Of a DNA stretch of 64,000 nucleotides, positions 1 through 10,045 are shown piece after piece. A model generated the notes under the pieces. That model had not been told where the DNA came from. It saw only the letters and a program-made list of their open reading frames with translations, and made no database searches. The translations under genes were made by a program, and so were the position numbers. Every line of letters begins with the position of its first letter. Position 1 is the stretch's first letter. Origin of the DNA: Glebionis coronaria (lineage: Eukaryota > Streptophyta > Magnoliopsida > Asterales > Asteraceae). The stretch is from assembly GCA_025667525.1 (NCBI GenBank), contig CM046882.1:216612592-216676591 (forward strand), in the 5' to 3' direction.

Positions 1-1109
1 TTTCAAAAATCAATCATGAAAATATTGAAAAAGTTATAAGTTATCTCATGCATTAAATGAAAAGTAACAACTCCCAAAATTACGGCCTAAAAATATGTCA
101 AAAAGTAACAATTGGGTAGGTCCCATTGAGTGTCAACGGTCAAAAATAACCTATCAACGCCCAACAGCTATAATCTTGTCAACGTTTGCCTATAGCCATG
201 TCAGCGTCCAATTTGGTCACAACAACGCTTGAAAAATTCTTGTCAGCGTCCAAAAATAAAAATGTTTTAAAAGTGAAAAATGACCTTAACAAGTAATTTA
301 TCCTACACAAGATAACCAAAAGCTGATAATTATTATAGGGCGGCAAGCACTGTCCAGTTATGCACACTTGCATAAGCAAGATAGACATAACAGTCCTCTA
401 GTGTCCCTTGCTAACCAAAACTCTTAACAACCAAGTTATCTCATAAAATTCCTTCTCACTCCAAGGTAATTCCCATAACAAAATCATTCCCAAGTCTCCC
501 AACAGACCACAACCAATTCTAGGCCAAAAATGTCTTGGCAGCATGCAAAGTTGATATACTATACATGCTACAGTGCCTCATGATTTAGTAAAACTAACTC
601 ATACTCACCTGTGGACACAATCTAGAATTGTGATAAGAGTATCATATGGATACCCAAACATCCTAAAGGTTCCTAAAACCTCCCCTTAAACTATGATACA
701 AGAGTTTGCTAAAATCATGCATGAACATAAAAATTTATGTCAAGATAGGAATGAAACATTCCAACCATCATCCATAAATAAAAAGAAAACTTGTCCAAAT
801 GCTCCTCCATTGATCCATAAGCAACTCTGTATCCAATGGTATACTGCTAACACCATCTGCACATTTAGATTGAAAACCACAAAACTAACATTGTTGCTGA
901 CAACGCCCCGATAACAAATGACAGCTTTGAGGGAAGCTTTGTCAGCGTTAGACAATTATATTGCTGACAATGTTGCAAAAACACTTATCAGCGTTCAAGC
1001 AACCTTTGTCAGTGTTAGAAAAATATAGTGGAAAATCTAAATCATCAATAAGACCAATAACAATGCATCATCCTATACATACTTTTACAAAAAGACTCCA
1101 AAACATATA
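1..1109 (-). other. Element A 3' non-coding region between pol and the unseen 3' LTR
   Basis: No convincing coding region is present. The stretch holds two clusters of the short motif TGTCARCGYY (131-250 and about 890-1015) that recurs across element A. A pyrimidine-rich CCTCCCCTTAAAC stretch near 678-690 resembles a polypurine tract on the minus strand, possibly an internal copy. No match to the A LTR (16964-17479) was seen by eye. Confidence 0.6.
131..250. repeat. Dispersed element-A motif cluster (TGTCARCGYY), non-coding copy
   Basis: Six copies of TGTCAACG/TGTCAGCG-like sequence start at about 131, 152, 177, 199, 221 and 241, roughly 20-25 bases apart. The same motif occurs in the A LTR and inside A gag and pol. 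Confidence 0.7.
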
Positions 1110-1562
1110 TTATGTGAGATTGACCATTCCAATACTTGTTACCAAGTATTGAAATCTCCCAGCATCAAAAGGTTTAGTTACTAAATCTGACACATTTTCC
1201 TCAGTGTCAACCCTATCTGGTTGTATTAAACCTTTCTCAAAGCAATCTCTTATAAAATGGTGTCTAATTTCTATGTGTTTAGTTTTAGAATGATGTACAG
1301 GATTCTTAATGATGCATAAAGTACTATTATTGTCAACAAATATCTTGGTATGCATGAAATTATACCCATAGTCCAACAGCAGGTTCTGAATCCACAAAAC
1401 TTGGCCACAACAAGCAGCTGCAGCCACATACTCAGTTTCAGTTGTAGAATTAGCTACCACTGTTTGTTTCTTGCATTGCCAAGATATCAACCTGCTCCCA
1501 AGAAACTGACATCCACCAGTTGTGGATTTCCTATCAAATTTATCACCTCCATAATCACTATC
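1110..1562 (-). pseudogene. Element A pol, C-terminal part of RNase H (broken)
   Basis: This is the last part of a Copia polyprotein. The conserved SWQCKKQ, TEAEYVAAA-like (here TETEYVAAAA) and HIEIRHHFIRD motifs of the Copia RNase H end are visible, followed by the typical KPFDAGRFQYL end. It is in the same frame as 1563-3503 but is separated from it by an in-frame TAA at 1563-1565, where related elements have a serine codon. The genuine stop is at 1110. RNase H would degrade the RNA strand of the RNA-DNA hybrid during reverse transcription, but this copy cannot make the whole protein. Confidence 0.85.
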
Positions 1563-3791
1563 TTAATATGCAATCAGCTCCAATGGTGAATCCTTTGGGT
1601 ACCACAAACCAAGACCAGGATAGCATCTTAGGTACCTAAAGATCCTCTTCATAGCATAAAGGTGACATTCTTTGGGAGTCACTTGATGGCGTGCACAAGC
1701 ATACACAGCAAACATGATGTCAGGTCTGGAGGCAGTAAGATACATCAAGGATCCGATCATGGATCTATAGTGCCTGACATCAACATCTTTCCCATCTCCA
1801 ATCTTTCCCCAAGGGTGTTCTCTATCCATAGGAGTTGTATCCCTCTTTTCATGTGGAGAAAAGCCAAACTTCTTCAAGATCTCAGCCACATATTTTTTCT
1901 GGGAGATGAAGATACCATCCTCTTTCTGCTGAACTTGTAAACCAAGAAAGAAGTTCATCTCCCCCATAGCACTCATCTTGAATTTGTCTATCATAAGCTT
2001 AGAGAAATCCTCACTCATCTTTGGATCAGTAGACCCAAAAATGATATCATCAACATAGACCTGGACAAGCAACACATCCTTGCCTTTCTTCTTTATAAAC
2101 AGTGTCTGATCTATGGTGCCCCTCTTGAATCCATTGTCCACCAAATAGGTAGACAAAGTACCATACCATGCTCTAGGGGCTTGATGAAGGCCATACATAG
2201 CCTTTTTGACTCTATACACTTTATCTAGATGCTCTGGATCCTCAAAACCAGGAGGCTGCATTACATATACTTCCTCAACAATGGTTCCATAGAGGAAGGC
2301 ACTCTTGACATCTATTTGATAGACTGTGAAGCCCATGCAGGATGCATAGGCTAGAAAAATCCTAATAGCTTCAATCCTAGCAACTGGTGCAAAGACCTCC
2401 TTATAGTCTATCCCCTTCTCTTGTGTATAACCTTGAGCCACTAACCTTGCCTTGTTTCTGACCACAATGCCTCTTTCATCTTTTTTGTTCCTGAGAACCC
2501 ATCTTGTCCCTATAGGTCTGACATATCTAGGACAATCAACCAGCTCGCAAACATCCTGAATTGCAAATTGGTGAAGCTCATCCTGCATTGCTTCCACCCA
2601 ACTTGGTTCTTTGAGAGCATCAAATATTTTCTTGGGTTCCTCTTGTGACAGAAAACATGCAAACAAACATGCTTGCACAAGAGGGGTATCAACCTTCTTG
2701 TGTATATTAGCAATAAACCCACTAAGACCTTGATGAGATCTTCTAGTCTGAACTGTAGTCATAACATCACCAATGATCTGGGAAGGGGGGTGATTCTTCA
2801 TTGTGGAAGTGAGAACTCCTCCTTCAAAAAGTCTGGTGTCCTCAACCTCATTCTCCATGTTGCTAATATCTTCTTCATCAGACTCTCTTACATCAACATG
2901 AGGATGAACATCTTCATATATATTGGAAGGTTCACCTTGTTCAAAATTGGAAGATAAAAGATGGGCAGAATTGTTGTCAACGCCTGAACCTTGTTTGTCA
3001 GCGCTTGGGCTAGCAACGCTTAAAGTGTGGTTGTCAACGTCTGAACCATCAACGTCTGAATTGGTCTTGTCAGCGCTAGATTTGCCTTTGTCAGCGCCTG
3101 AAGGACCATGCATGTTTGTATCTGGTGGTACTTGGAAACCACCATTATCTTGTCTAGCAGCAACAACAGCAGCAAAAGCATCTGTCCAAATGGGAATTGT
3201 AACAAATTCTTGAATAGGAGATGTCTTTTCTGCTTGTGATCCAACCTTTTCATGAACCTGTGTACATGAAACATCAACAACTTGTTCCTCCACAACATTT
3301 GAAGTTACCTTCACAATGTCTGGATTAGTGACAGGCATATAATTTAAAGTTCTAGATAAGGGTTCCAAGTCAAACAACCAATTAGGACCACTTTCAGGAT
3401 CACTAGGTTTATTCTCTAAAAACCTAACATGTACTCTTTCAACTATACGTTTGTCCTCTTTAAGATAAACCCTATAACCCTTGCTCTGGACTGAATACCC
3501 CATGAAGTAGCCCTCATAACCTTTTGCACTAAATTTCCCTAAGGCATCACTAGTGTCTAGTACTACTACATGACAACCAAAAGGTCTGAGAAAACCAATA
3601 TTAGGTTTTCATCCCCAAAGTAACTCATAAGGTGTTTTGTTCTGAATTTTGTTAACCAATGCTCTATTTTGCACATAGCAAGCTGTATTAACAGCCTCAG
3701 CCCAAAAGGCTATAGGAAAGTGAGCATCAGCCAACATTGTTCTGGCTGCTTCAATTAGGGTTCTATTTTTCCTCTCAGCAACCCCATTTTG
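1563..3791 (-). pseudogene. Element A pol, integrase C-terminus, reverse transcriptase and start of RNase H (broken)
   Basis: The open part starts at 3503 with [13 protein letters not shown], the end of the integrase region, followed by a low-complexity linker rich in SADK/SVDK words. The Copia reverse transcriptase has the [12 protein letters not shown] entry, the [15 protein letters not shown] block, DVKSAFLYG and the catalytic YVDDIIFGS at about residue 481 of this ORF. Bases 3504-3791 continue the same frame and contain the last integrase motif (NGVAERKN side), but carry a TGA at 3609-3611 and follow a TAA at 3792-3794. Three stops in one frame show decay after or before insertion. Confidence 0.88.
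2975..3100. repeat. Dispersed element-A motif cluster inside pol linker
   Basis: Several copies of TGTCARCGYY lie close together. On the minus strand they read in frame as SADK, SDVD and GVDN words in the linker before the reverse transcriptase. Confidence 0.75.
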
Positions 3792-4718
3792 TTATGGGGT
3801 TCTAGCAATACTAAATTGCCTTGTAATTCCTTTCCTGGCATAGAAATCATCTAGCTTCTTATTCCTAAATTCTCCACGATTATCACTCCTAAGCATTTTA
3901 ACGTCATTGCCAGACCTCTTCTCAATCTGAGTGATAAAATCAATAAGAACATCAGTTGTGTCACTCTTCATAGCTAGAAAGAATGTCCAAGTAAACCTAG
4001 AAAAGTCATCTGTGATGACAAAGCAATATGACTTACCATTCAAACTTTCTCTATTGGTTGGACCAAAGAGGTCCATGTGTAGCATATGAAGAGGTCTAGA
4101 ATTAGTGTGCACCTGTTTAGACTTGAATGAGACCTTGTGCTGCTTGCCTTTAAGACATGCAACACAAGAGTGGTCATTGTGGAACGCCTTCTCAGGCAAA
4201 CCATCAACTAAACCAAGCCTCACAAGTCTATTTATATTTTTAAAATTTATGTGCCCTAGTCTCCTGTGCCACAAGTTACTCTCATCTACTGAGGCCTTAA
4301 CATAAAAACAAGACATATTATTATTCATTTTAATCCCATTTAAATTAACATTATATATGTCCTTATGCCTAGGTGTTCTATACTCAATATATATCTCATC
4401 AGGGATCTTAAAATCCTTGCTTAAAACCAAACACTCAGTATCAGTAAAAAGAACTTTATTTTTGTTATCACAAACTTGTGATACACTAAACAGGTTGTAA
4501 TCAAGTTCTTTTACCAGGAAGACGTTCTCAAAACGCAGATTCTTGGTGATAAGGGTTCCTTTGCCTGTGATAGTACCATATTCGCCTCCAAAGTATACCT
4601 TATCACCATCTTTAATAGGAGAGAAGTTCGTCAGATAGTCTTCCTTTCCTGTCATGTGCCTTGAGCATCCACTATCCCAATCCATAATCATTGACCTGTC
4701 TTTGAATGCCCTACACAT
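3792..4718 (-). pseudogene. Element A pol, protease remnant, GAG-pre-integrase and integrase core (stop-truncated)
   Basis: The piece starts with the protease-linked DSGCSRHMTG block typical of Copia. The GAG-pre-integrase zinc-binding region follows (LWHRRLGHINFKNI, then CVACLKGKQHK), then the integrase core with HMDLFGP (first Asp) and LRSDNRGEF (second Asp). The stop TAA at 3792-3794 falls directly before the QNGVAERKN block that carries the catalytic Glu, so a protein made from here would lack the complete DDE triad. Just upstream, the minus strand reads a pyrimidine tract ending in GTAG (boundary at 4711), which looks like a splice acceptor at the gag-pol junction. Confidence 0.87.
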
Positions 4719-4730
4719 AAAGAAAACAAA

Positions 4731-5210
4731 TTAGTTTTCTTTGGGAACCCAAGTCTTAAACGACTTGGATTCATCTGGTTGTTCAATAAGAAAAGACTTA
4801 GTTCTCACAACAACCCCATTCTCATCCTTCTTAGGATGAAATACCCAGTTAACCCTAATAGGTTTTGTAATGACCTTTGAAATGTAATTAAACCTATTGC
4901 AAGTCATTGAAATACCATTATCATTAGGGTTTTGATCTTTCTTGGGTCTCCATGTTAAGCTTGAAGAAGCTTTAGACCCCTTACCTTTTGGTTGCAAATA
5001 TTTAGGTCTGGTCACGTTTCTGTCAGCGTTAGAATTTGTCTTGTCAACGCTGAAATTACCCTTGTCAGCGTTGAACCTAGGGTTTGCTACAGAAACCCAT
5101 TGCCTATTTGACCAGGTGTTTGTCTTTTGAAATGGTCTTTGTCCATGAGTGTTAGACCCTCTAGTAAAGAATGGGGCATGCCTAATCACTTGTAGACTTT
5201 GCTGACACAA
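4731..5210 (-). pseudogene. Element A gag C-terminal segment
   Basis: A basic, low-complexity segment ends in KTWVPKEN followed by TAA. The analogous gag of element E ends in VWVPLRH plus TAA, so this is the natural gag end. It contains NADKGNFSVDKTNSNADR, a coding version of the dispersed A motif. Its frame differs from the preceding gag segment (5186-6109), with which it overlaps by 25 bases, so a frameshift separates them. Confidence 0.7.
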
Positions 5211-6109
5211 GGTTTGGGTCTGACAACGTTTGACTTCCTAACAACGTTGACTTTGTTCCTAATAGCGCTAAAATTATTTCTGTCAGCGCTGGCTTTAGGA
5301 GCGTTGACACACTTGTATGCCAAGTGTGAAAAGCTACCACAAGTGTAACAAGCTTTTCTAGACACAACCTTAGGTCTAGAAGAGAAGAAGCCTGTTCCAT
5401 GATTGCTAACTTGGCTCTTGGGAGACCTAGTATTCCTATACATCTCTGCATATTTAATGGTAGGTCTTCTAACAGTGTTTGAGCCTAGGTCAACAGCTTT
5501 ACCAGTGATTGGGTTAGTAACCTTAATGGGTGGTGACTCATTAGGACTTTCACATAGCAAGCCACCCTTGACAAATAAAGTAGGGTTAGCCTTCTTCCAC
5601 TCATTCAGGTCAGTCAATTTTTGTTGATACTCTTCAACTGGAGTGACAACTCTTGGTGGAGGAATGAATTCCTCCTCTTGGAGCTCTGGCAAACCAGTCC
5701 AAGATAAGCCCCTTTGTTGGACACCATAGAAGTCACCAGCAGGTGGTGGGACCAAAGAGTAATCATTCATCCCAATCCCAGTCATGTCCTTGGGATCCCT
5801 TTGTTTAGCCACACAGTCTCCTAGGGTTTGGGTGGCTCTATCAAATCTTTGAATTTTGAGGCCAACATTATCTTTATTCTTAATGGCCTCATCTAACATA
5901 GCATGTAATTCACCATTAACCCTTTCCATGATGTTTCTAATATCCATACTACCCTCTAACTCATGTTTTAAGATATTGATTTTATCTTTTAAGTCAAATT
6001 CCATTTTCTTGTATTCAGAAACGGTTTTCTCAGTTTCAGTAAGAGCTAGTTGGTAATTAGACAATTTACATCTTTCAGTACTCATATCATCTTTTAATCT
6101 TAACACCTC
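5186..6109 (-). pseudogene. Element A gag, middle part after the B insertion
   Basis: This continues the gag of 15408-16864. Deleting B and one TSD copy removes 9,303 bases, a multiple of three, and the frames join. The segment begins with a probable coiled coil (LRLKDDMSTERCKLSNYQLA and onward, heptad-like). It then has a linker and a second zinc knuckle, CYTCGSFSHLAYKC, of the C-x2-C-x4-H-x4-C type. Gag forms the virus-like particle in the cytoplasm and binds element RNA through such knuckles. The frame is lost near 5190-5210. Confidence 0.8.
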
Positions 6110-8021
6110 TGATAACTTGGTTTTACTAGGTTCGATTTTTGTTCTCGGTATCTTAACGAATTGATCTTAGCTCTCTATGTGTGACTTAGTTGATCCTTAG
6201 TGAAAAAGAATATTTTTGGTTGATTTTAAATTAAATGCAAAGACTTAAAAGTAAAAGTGCTCTTAAAGTAAATCTAAGTCTAATTAAAATAAAGTGCGAG
6301 TATTTAAAAACGTGACTAAAATTAAAAGGCACTAAAGTAAAATGACGTAAACTTAAATCTATCTAAGGCAAACTTAAAGTGCGACTAAAACTAAGGCAAA
6401 TAATCTAAAAGTGCAATTAAATAAAAGGCAAGTAAAATAAAGTTTGAAGATAAAAATTAAAGATAAAAGCTAATAAGAACCTGAATACAGCTCATTCGGA
6501 ATAAACCTTCGTTTGGAATAATCACTCGACCTAAATGTCACCTTTGGTTGAAATGATTCTTCTTCACTTGGAATATTACCAAAGTCCTTGATCCGGAACA
6601 AACTTGTCTGAATATGTCACTTATCCAAAACAATCTTTCATTCGGAACTTGCTGATTCGGAATATTGTAGAACTTGCCTTAATTCGGAAGATTTGGTCAC
6701 CCCTTGATTCGGAACTTTCCGGATGAAGCACCTTTATTCGGAACTTTTGAAGTTCCGAATGAGGGCCCTTGGTTCAAAACTTTTGGAGTTGGTTCGGAAG
6801 TTACTGATTCGGAAGGTTCCGAATGAAGTCTTGGTTCGGAAGTTTTAGACTTCCGAATGAACAAGTTTGGTTCGGAACTGTTGAAGTTCCGAATGAGGCT
6901 CCTTTATTCGGAACTTTTGAAGTTCCGAATGAGTTTCCTTGATTCGGAACTTTTTGAGTTCCGAATAAACAACCTTGGTTCGGAAGTTTCAGACTTCCGA
7001 ATGAAGCTTTGATTCGGAAGTTTTGACTTCCGAATGAAACCTCAATCCTTCCCTTGGTTCGGAACTTTATCTGGAAACACAGAAACCAAGCAAAATTCTT
7101 CCGAAGAACAAGGAAGATGAGTAGCGGATAATAACAATGAAAAGTAACCAAAATCAACACACGTATGAATATAAACAGTAACGATTCAATGAATAAGCAT
7201 CAACAAACAATCAAAAACATGAAATTAAACAACTTTAACCATAATAATCAAAAACACTTTTGGATCAAAATAAAAGCATGAACATGAACATAAACACCAC
7301 AAATCAAAGAATAAGAAAGGTAGATAAGAGATTGACAAGATAAAGTAAAGATTAACAATAATTAAAAGGAAACTTACTTGAAATTAAATGAATTTAAGGT
7401 GAAAGACAAGGTAATTAAATTGACAATTAATGTAAATGACAAGTATTTAAAATGGTGGAAGAGCTAATTGTCACACTTAGCCAACCAGAGTGAAAAATAA
7501 ACATCTAATGACTATTTATAGGGGAGGATTAGGAAGCTTCCTCCCCTCTTTCCTTTCCTCTTAATTGCAAGCTTAAGTCCCTTCTTTTATTAATCTTCAT
7601 TAATTGCGTCATTAGTCCTTTTCTTCTATTCTTCTTTAAACTTGGGCTTAAGGGGCTTTTGGCTTCGGGATTTCTTCGAACTCGTCTTTAAATTCTTCAA
7701 TAAAATAGACTTGAATTCCTCGGCTTTTGATAAACTTCCGTCTTTTGACTTTTTCTTCGATAAATCTTCAGAATTGGTCGTGGACTTCCGTTCTTTATGC
7801 ACTCTTGACTTCTTGACTTCGTCTTTTATCCTTTTCTTCAATAAAAGTCCATAAATGCCCGTGAATGTCCGTGTTTTATCCATTTTTCACCTTTTCATCC
7901 TAAATCACAACAAAAACACAAACCACGCATAATTCTGACATAAAAGACATAAAATACACGTTTTGGTCCGGTTATTATTGTAGTTAAGTGGTAGAAAAGA
8001 TGGGTGTTTACACACCTATCA
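6110..8021 (-). repeat. Element B 3' LTR
   Basis: 1,912 bases, TGATA...TATCA, nearly identical to 13496-15407 (offset 7386). It holds the hairpin array at 6737-7034 and a CTATAAATAG box (minus strand) at 7512-7521. Confidence 0.95.
6737..7034. repeat. Tandem hairpin array in B 3' LTR
   Basis: Eight successive inverted repeats built on TTCGGAACT...AGTTCCGAA or TTCGGAAGT...ACTTCCGAA, with loops of 2-5 bases, spaced about 36 bases apart. The first is 6737-6759 and the last ends at 7034. Single TTCGGAA half-sites continue towards 6490. Confidence 0.9.
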
Positions 8022-8036
8022 AATCCCCTACACTTG
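8022..8036 (-). other. Element B polypurine tract
   Basis: Directly next to the inner end of the 3' LTR. Minus strand reads AAGTGTAGGGGATT, the expected position and composition for a plus-strand primer. Confidence 0.75.
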
Positions 8037-10045
8037 ACCATTGCAATGTCCTCATGCAATGCATTAGTTACAAAGCAAGATTACACTTTTCATCGTAATC
8101 AATCCACGTTGGCCTTTATTAAAGAGATAGGAAATTAAAAACATACAAAATAAAGAAATCAAAAGCATACCTTGGGTTTTGAAAATGTTATGAATAATCA
8201 TCATCCTCAAGTTTTCACTTTCTCCAAACCAAGCTTAAAAACGAGATCATTGTTATTATAAGTTAGTAAACTAACACGAACTCATGTGGGCCAATTACTC
8301 ACTTAGACTCCCTTATTCCTAGGTGTATCTCTTATATTTTATCATTTGTCTTGAATGATCACGAAGATGCATTGTTTGACTTATTTCGATAATTATTTAG
8401 TTCTGAAAATAAAGTGCACGATTTAATCAATAGTTAGCTAAAGGACCAAATCTTTTAAAACTGCTTCTCGGGATATTAGAAAGTTCATATCTTGGCATAA
8501 CTTGGTTCGCGATTTGAGACCTTTCTCGGGCCGATATTTGGCAGCGACTTCATACTTCAAATCTTGAGAGACGTTCATGAAATAATGGTCTTCTCTTCAT
8601 AATTGGAATTTCTTCACTTTGGAATTTTGAGAGATTCTTCATATATGGACCACGACTTCTTCATTTTTCTCCAATCTTTATTTTGGATTTTGATATACAA
8701 CGATCCGCCTCCTTTATTGACTTGGATCTATTTATCCTCATACCTTGTTAGGGTCTTTTCGGATAAACTTCTCCATGACTTTTGGGGAGTTTTTGCTTTT
8801 CGTCGTGTGTCTCGATCCTTCATATTGATTTTCGATAAATGATTCTTCACATCACTTTTGGATCTTTATCAACAAAACATAGCCCTCATGCCTTGTTAGG
8901 GCCTTTTCGGACTCGCCAATCTTCGCGCCCCGCTTCATAAGTTATGCCTTGGCTATGAACTCTCGTCATTACCGAGCAACTTTTAAACGATCTGGGGCTA
9001 GAAGCTAAGTAACTTTTCAAATCGTACAACCTTATTTATTAGCAAATAAATTATTAGCAAGCGATGGGAGAATAGGCTTATAATTAACTCACATAAATTC
9101 ACGAAAGAATACCGAACTTATAATTGGCTCTATCATCTCTCGTTCTCCACAGTTTAAAATCTCAAGTAATGAGACTCGTGGATACTTAGCCTATTAAATC
9201 AAAGTTTTGGGTTTTCGAGTCGCCTATAGGATCTTGCAAATTCTTAGACTCTTTCAAGTTTAGAAATCGCATCTTAAAGTTCCTTTGATAAACGACTCTC
9301 TAGGATCAATTATAGGAACTTGCGAAAAGTTCTTGTTCTTAACTCGTGAAAGTTAAGACTTTCGCGTTTTATAGCTCCCTATATAAAAGCCTAGCAAAAC
9401 TTGACTTAAACACGTTAAGGATACTAGCTAGAGTAAACTCGGATTGAGTCAAAAGATTCACAATGTTTGAAAATTTAAACCACTTATTAAACATTTATTC
9501 TAGCAAAGAAAGAAATCAACTATACAAAGATAACGACTAATAGGCCAAAATAGATCAAAAATTTTGAAAAATGTCGAAAAATTGATTTTCCGGTTAAAAT
9601 GAGGACACAAACAAGGAAAAGACCACTTAACTTCGATAGAAGTCCCCCCTACACTTAAGATAAACATTGTCCTCAATGTTTAAGCATGTGGGAGTAAGCT
9701 CCCCTACACTTAGGACATTGTGCACGTTGTTTAAATTTTGCTAAGGAAAAGACAACTAAAGAGATTCCTATTTTAATATTGAGGAAATATAAAATAGTGA
9801 ATCGAAAAGAGTTTAGGATAAAACCGGGACGAAGTAGAACACGGAATCACGGGTCGTCAAGAATCATCAAGAGTGGATCATTGAAGCTCGAATCCCTGAT
9901 TAAGAAGTGAGGAGAGGAAATAGCAATCCAAAGGGTCCCCCCTACACTTATGGTAAAGAAAGCGAAAAGATAGGTGCATGGGTTGCCTCCCAAGAAGCGC
10001 TTGATTTTTGTTAACCGAGTCGTGAGCCTGACTCGACCTTGATCA
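8022..10045 (-). other. Element B non-coding region between protease and 3' LTR, with repeated polypurine-tract-like sites
   Basis: About 2 kb without a credible ORF, in the place where an autonomous element would carry pol. It contains three further copies of the polypurine core CCCCTACACTT (9644-9656, 9701-9711, 9937-9949) besides the one at the LTR. No trace of reverse transcriptase or integrase was recognised. Confidence 0.7.

Noticed and set aside
1..520. 3' LTR of element A inside the window
   Set aside because: No stretch in the first 1.1 kb matched 16964-17479, and no TGTTGATCC...CCCAACA pair was found, so it must be further left.
2975..3100. Motif cluster interpreted as a CRISPR-like or satellite array
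   Set aside because: Spacing is irregular, units are only about 10 bases, and most copies are in coding sequence of a plant retrotransposon.
6801..7160. 119-residue minus-strand ORF inside the B LTR (and its twin at 14187-14546)
   Set aside because: It is the reading of the hairpin array, whose unit length keeps phase. No start context or known domain; identical only because the LTRs are identical.
7626..7883. Lysine-rich 85-residue ORF in the B LTR (twin at 15012-15269)
   Set aside because: Low-complexity translation of an A-rich U3 region; the matching part of H is not open in the same way.
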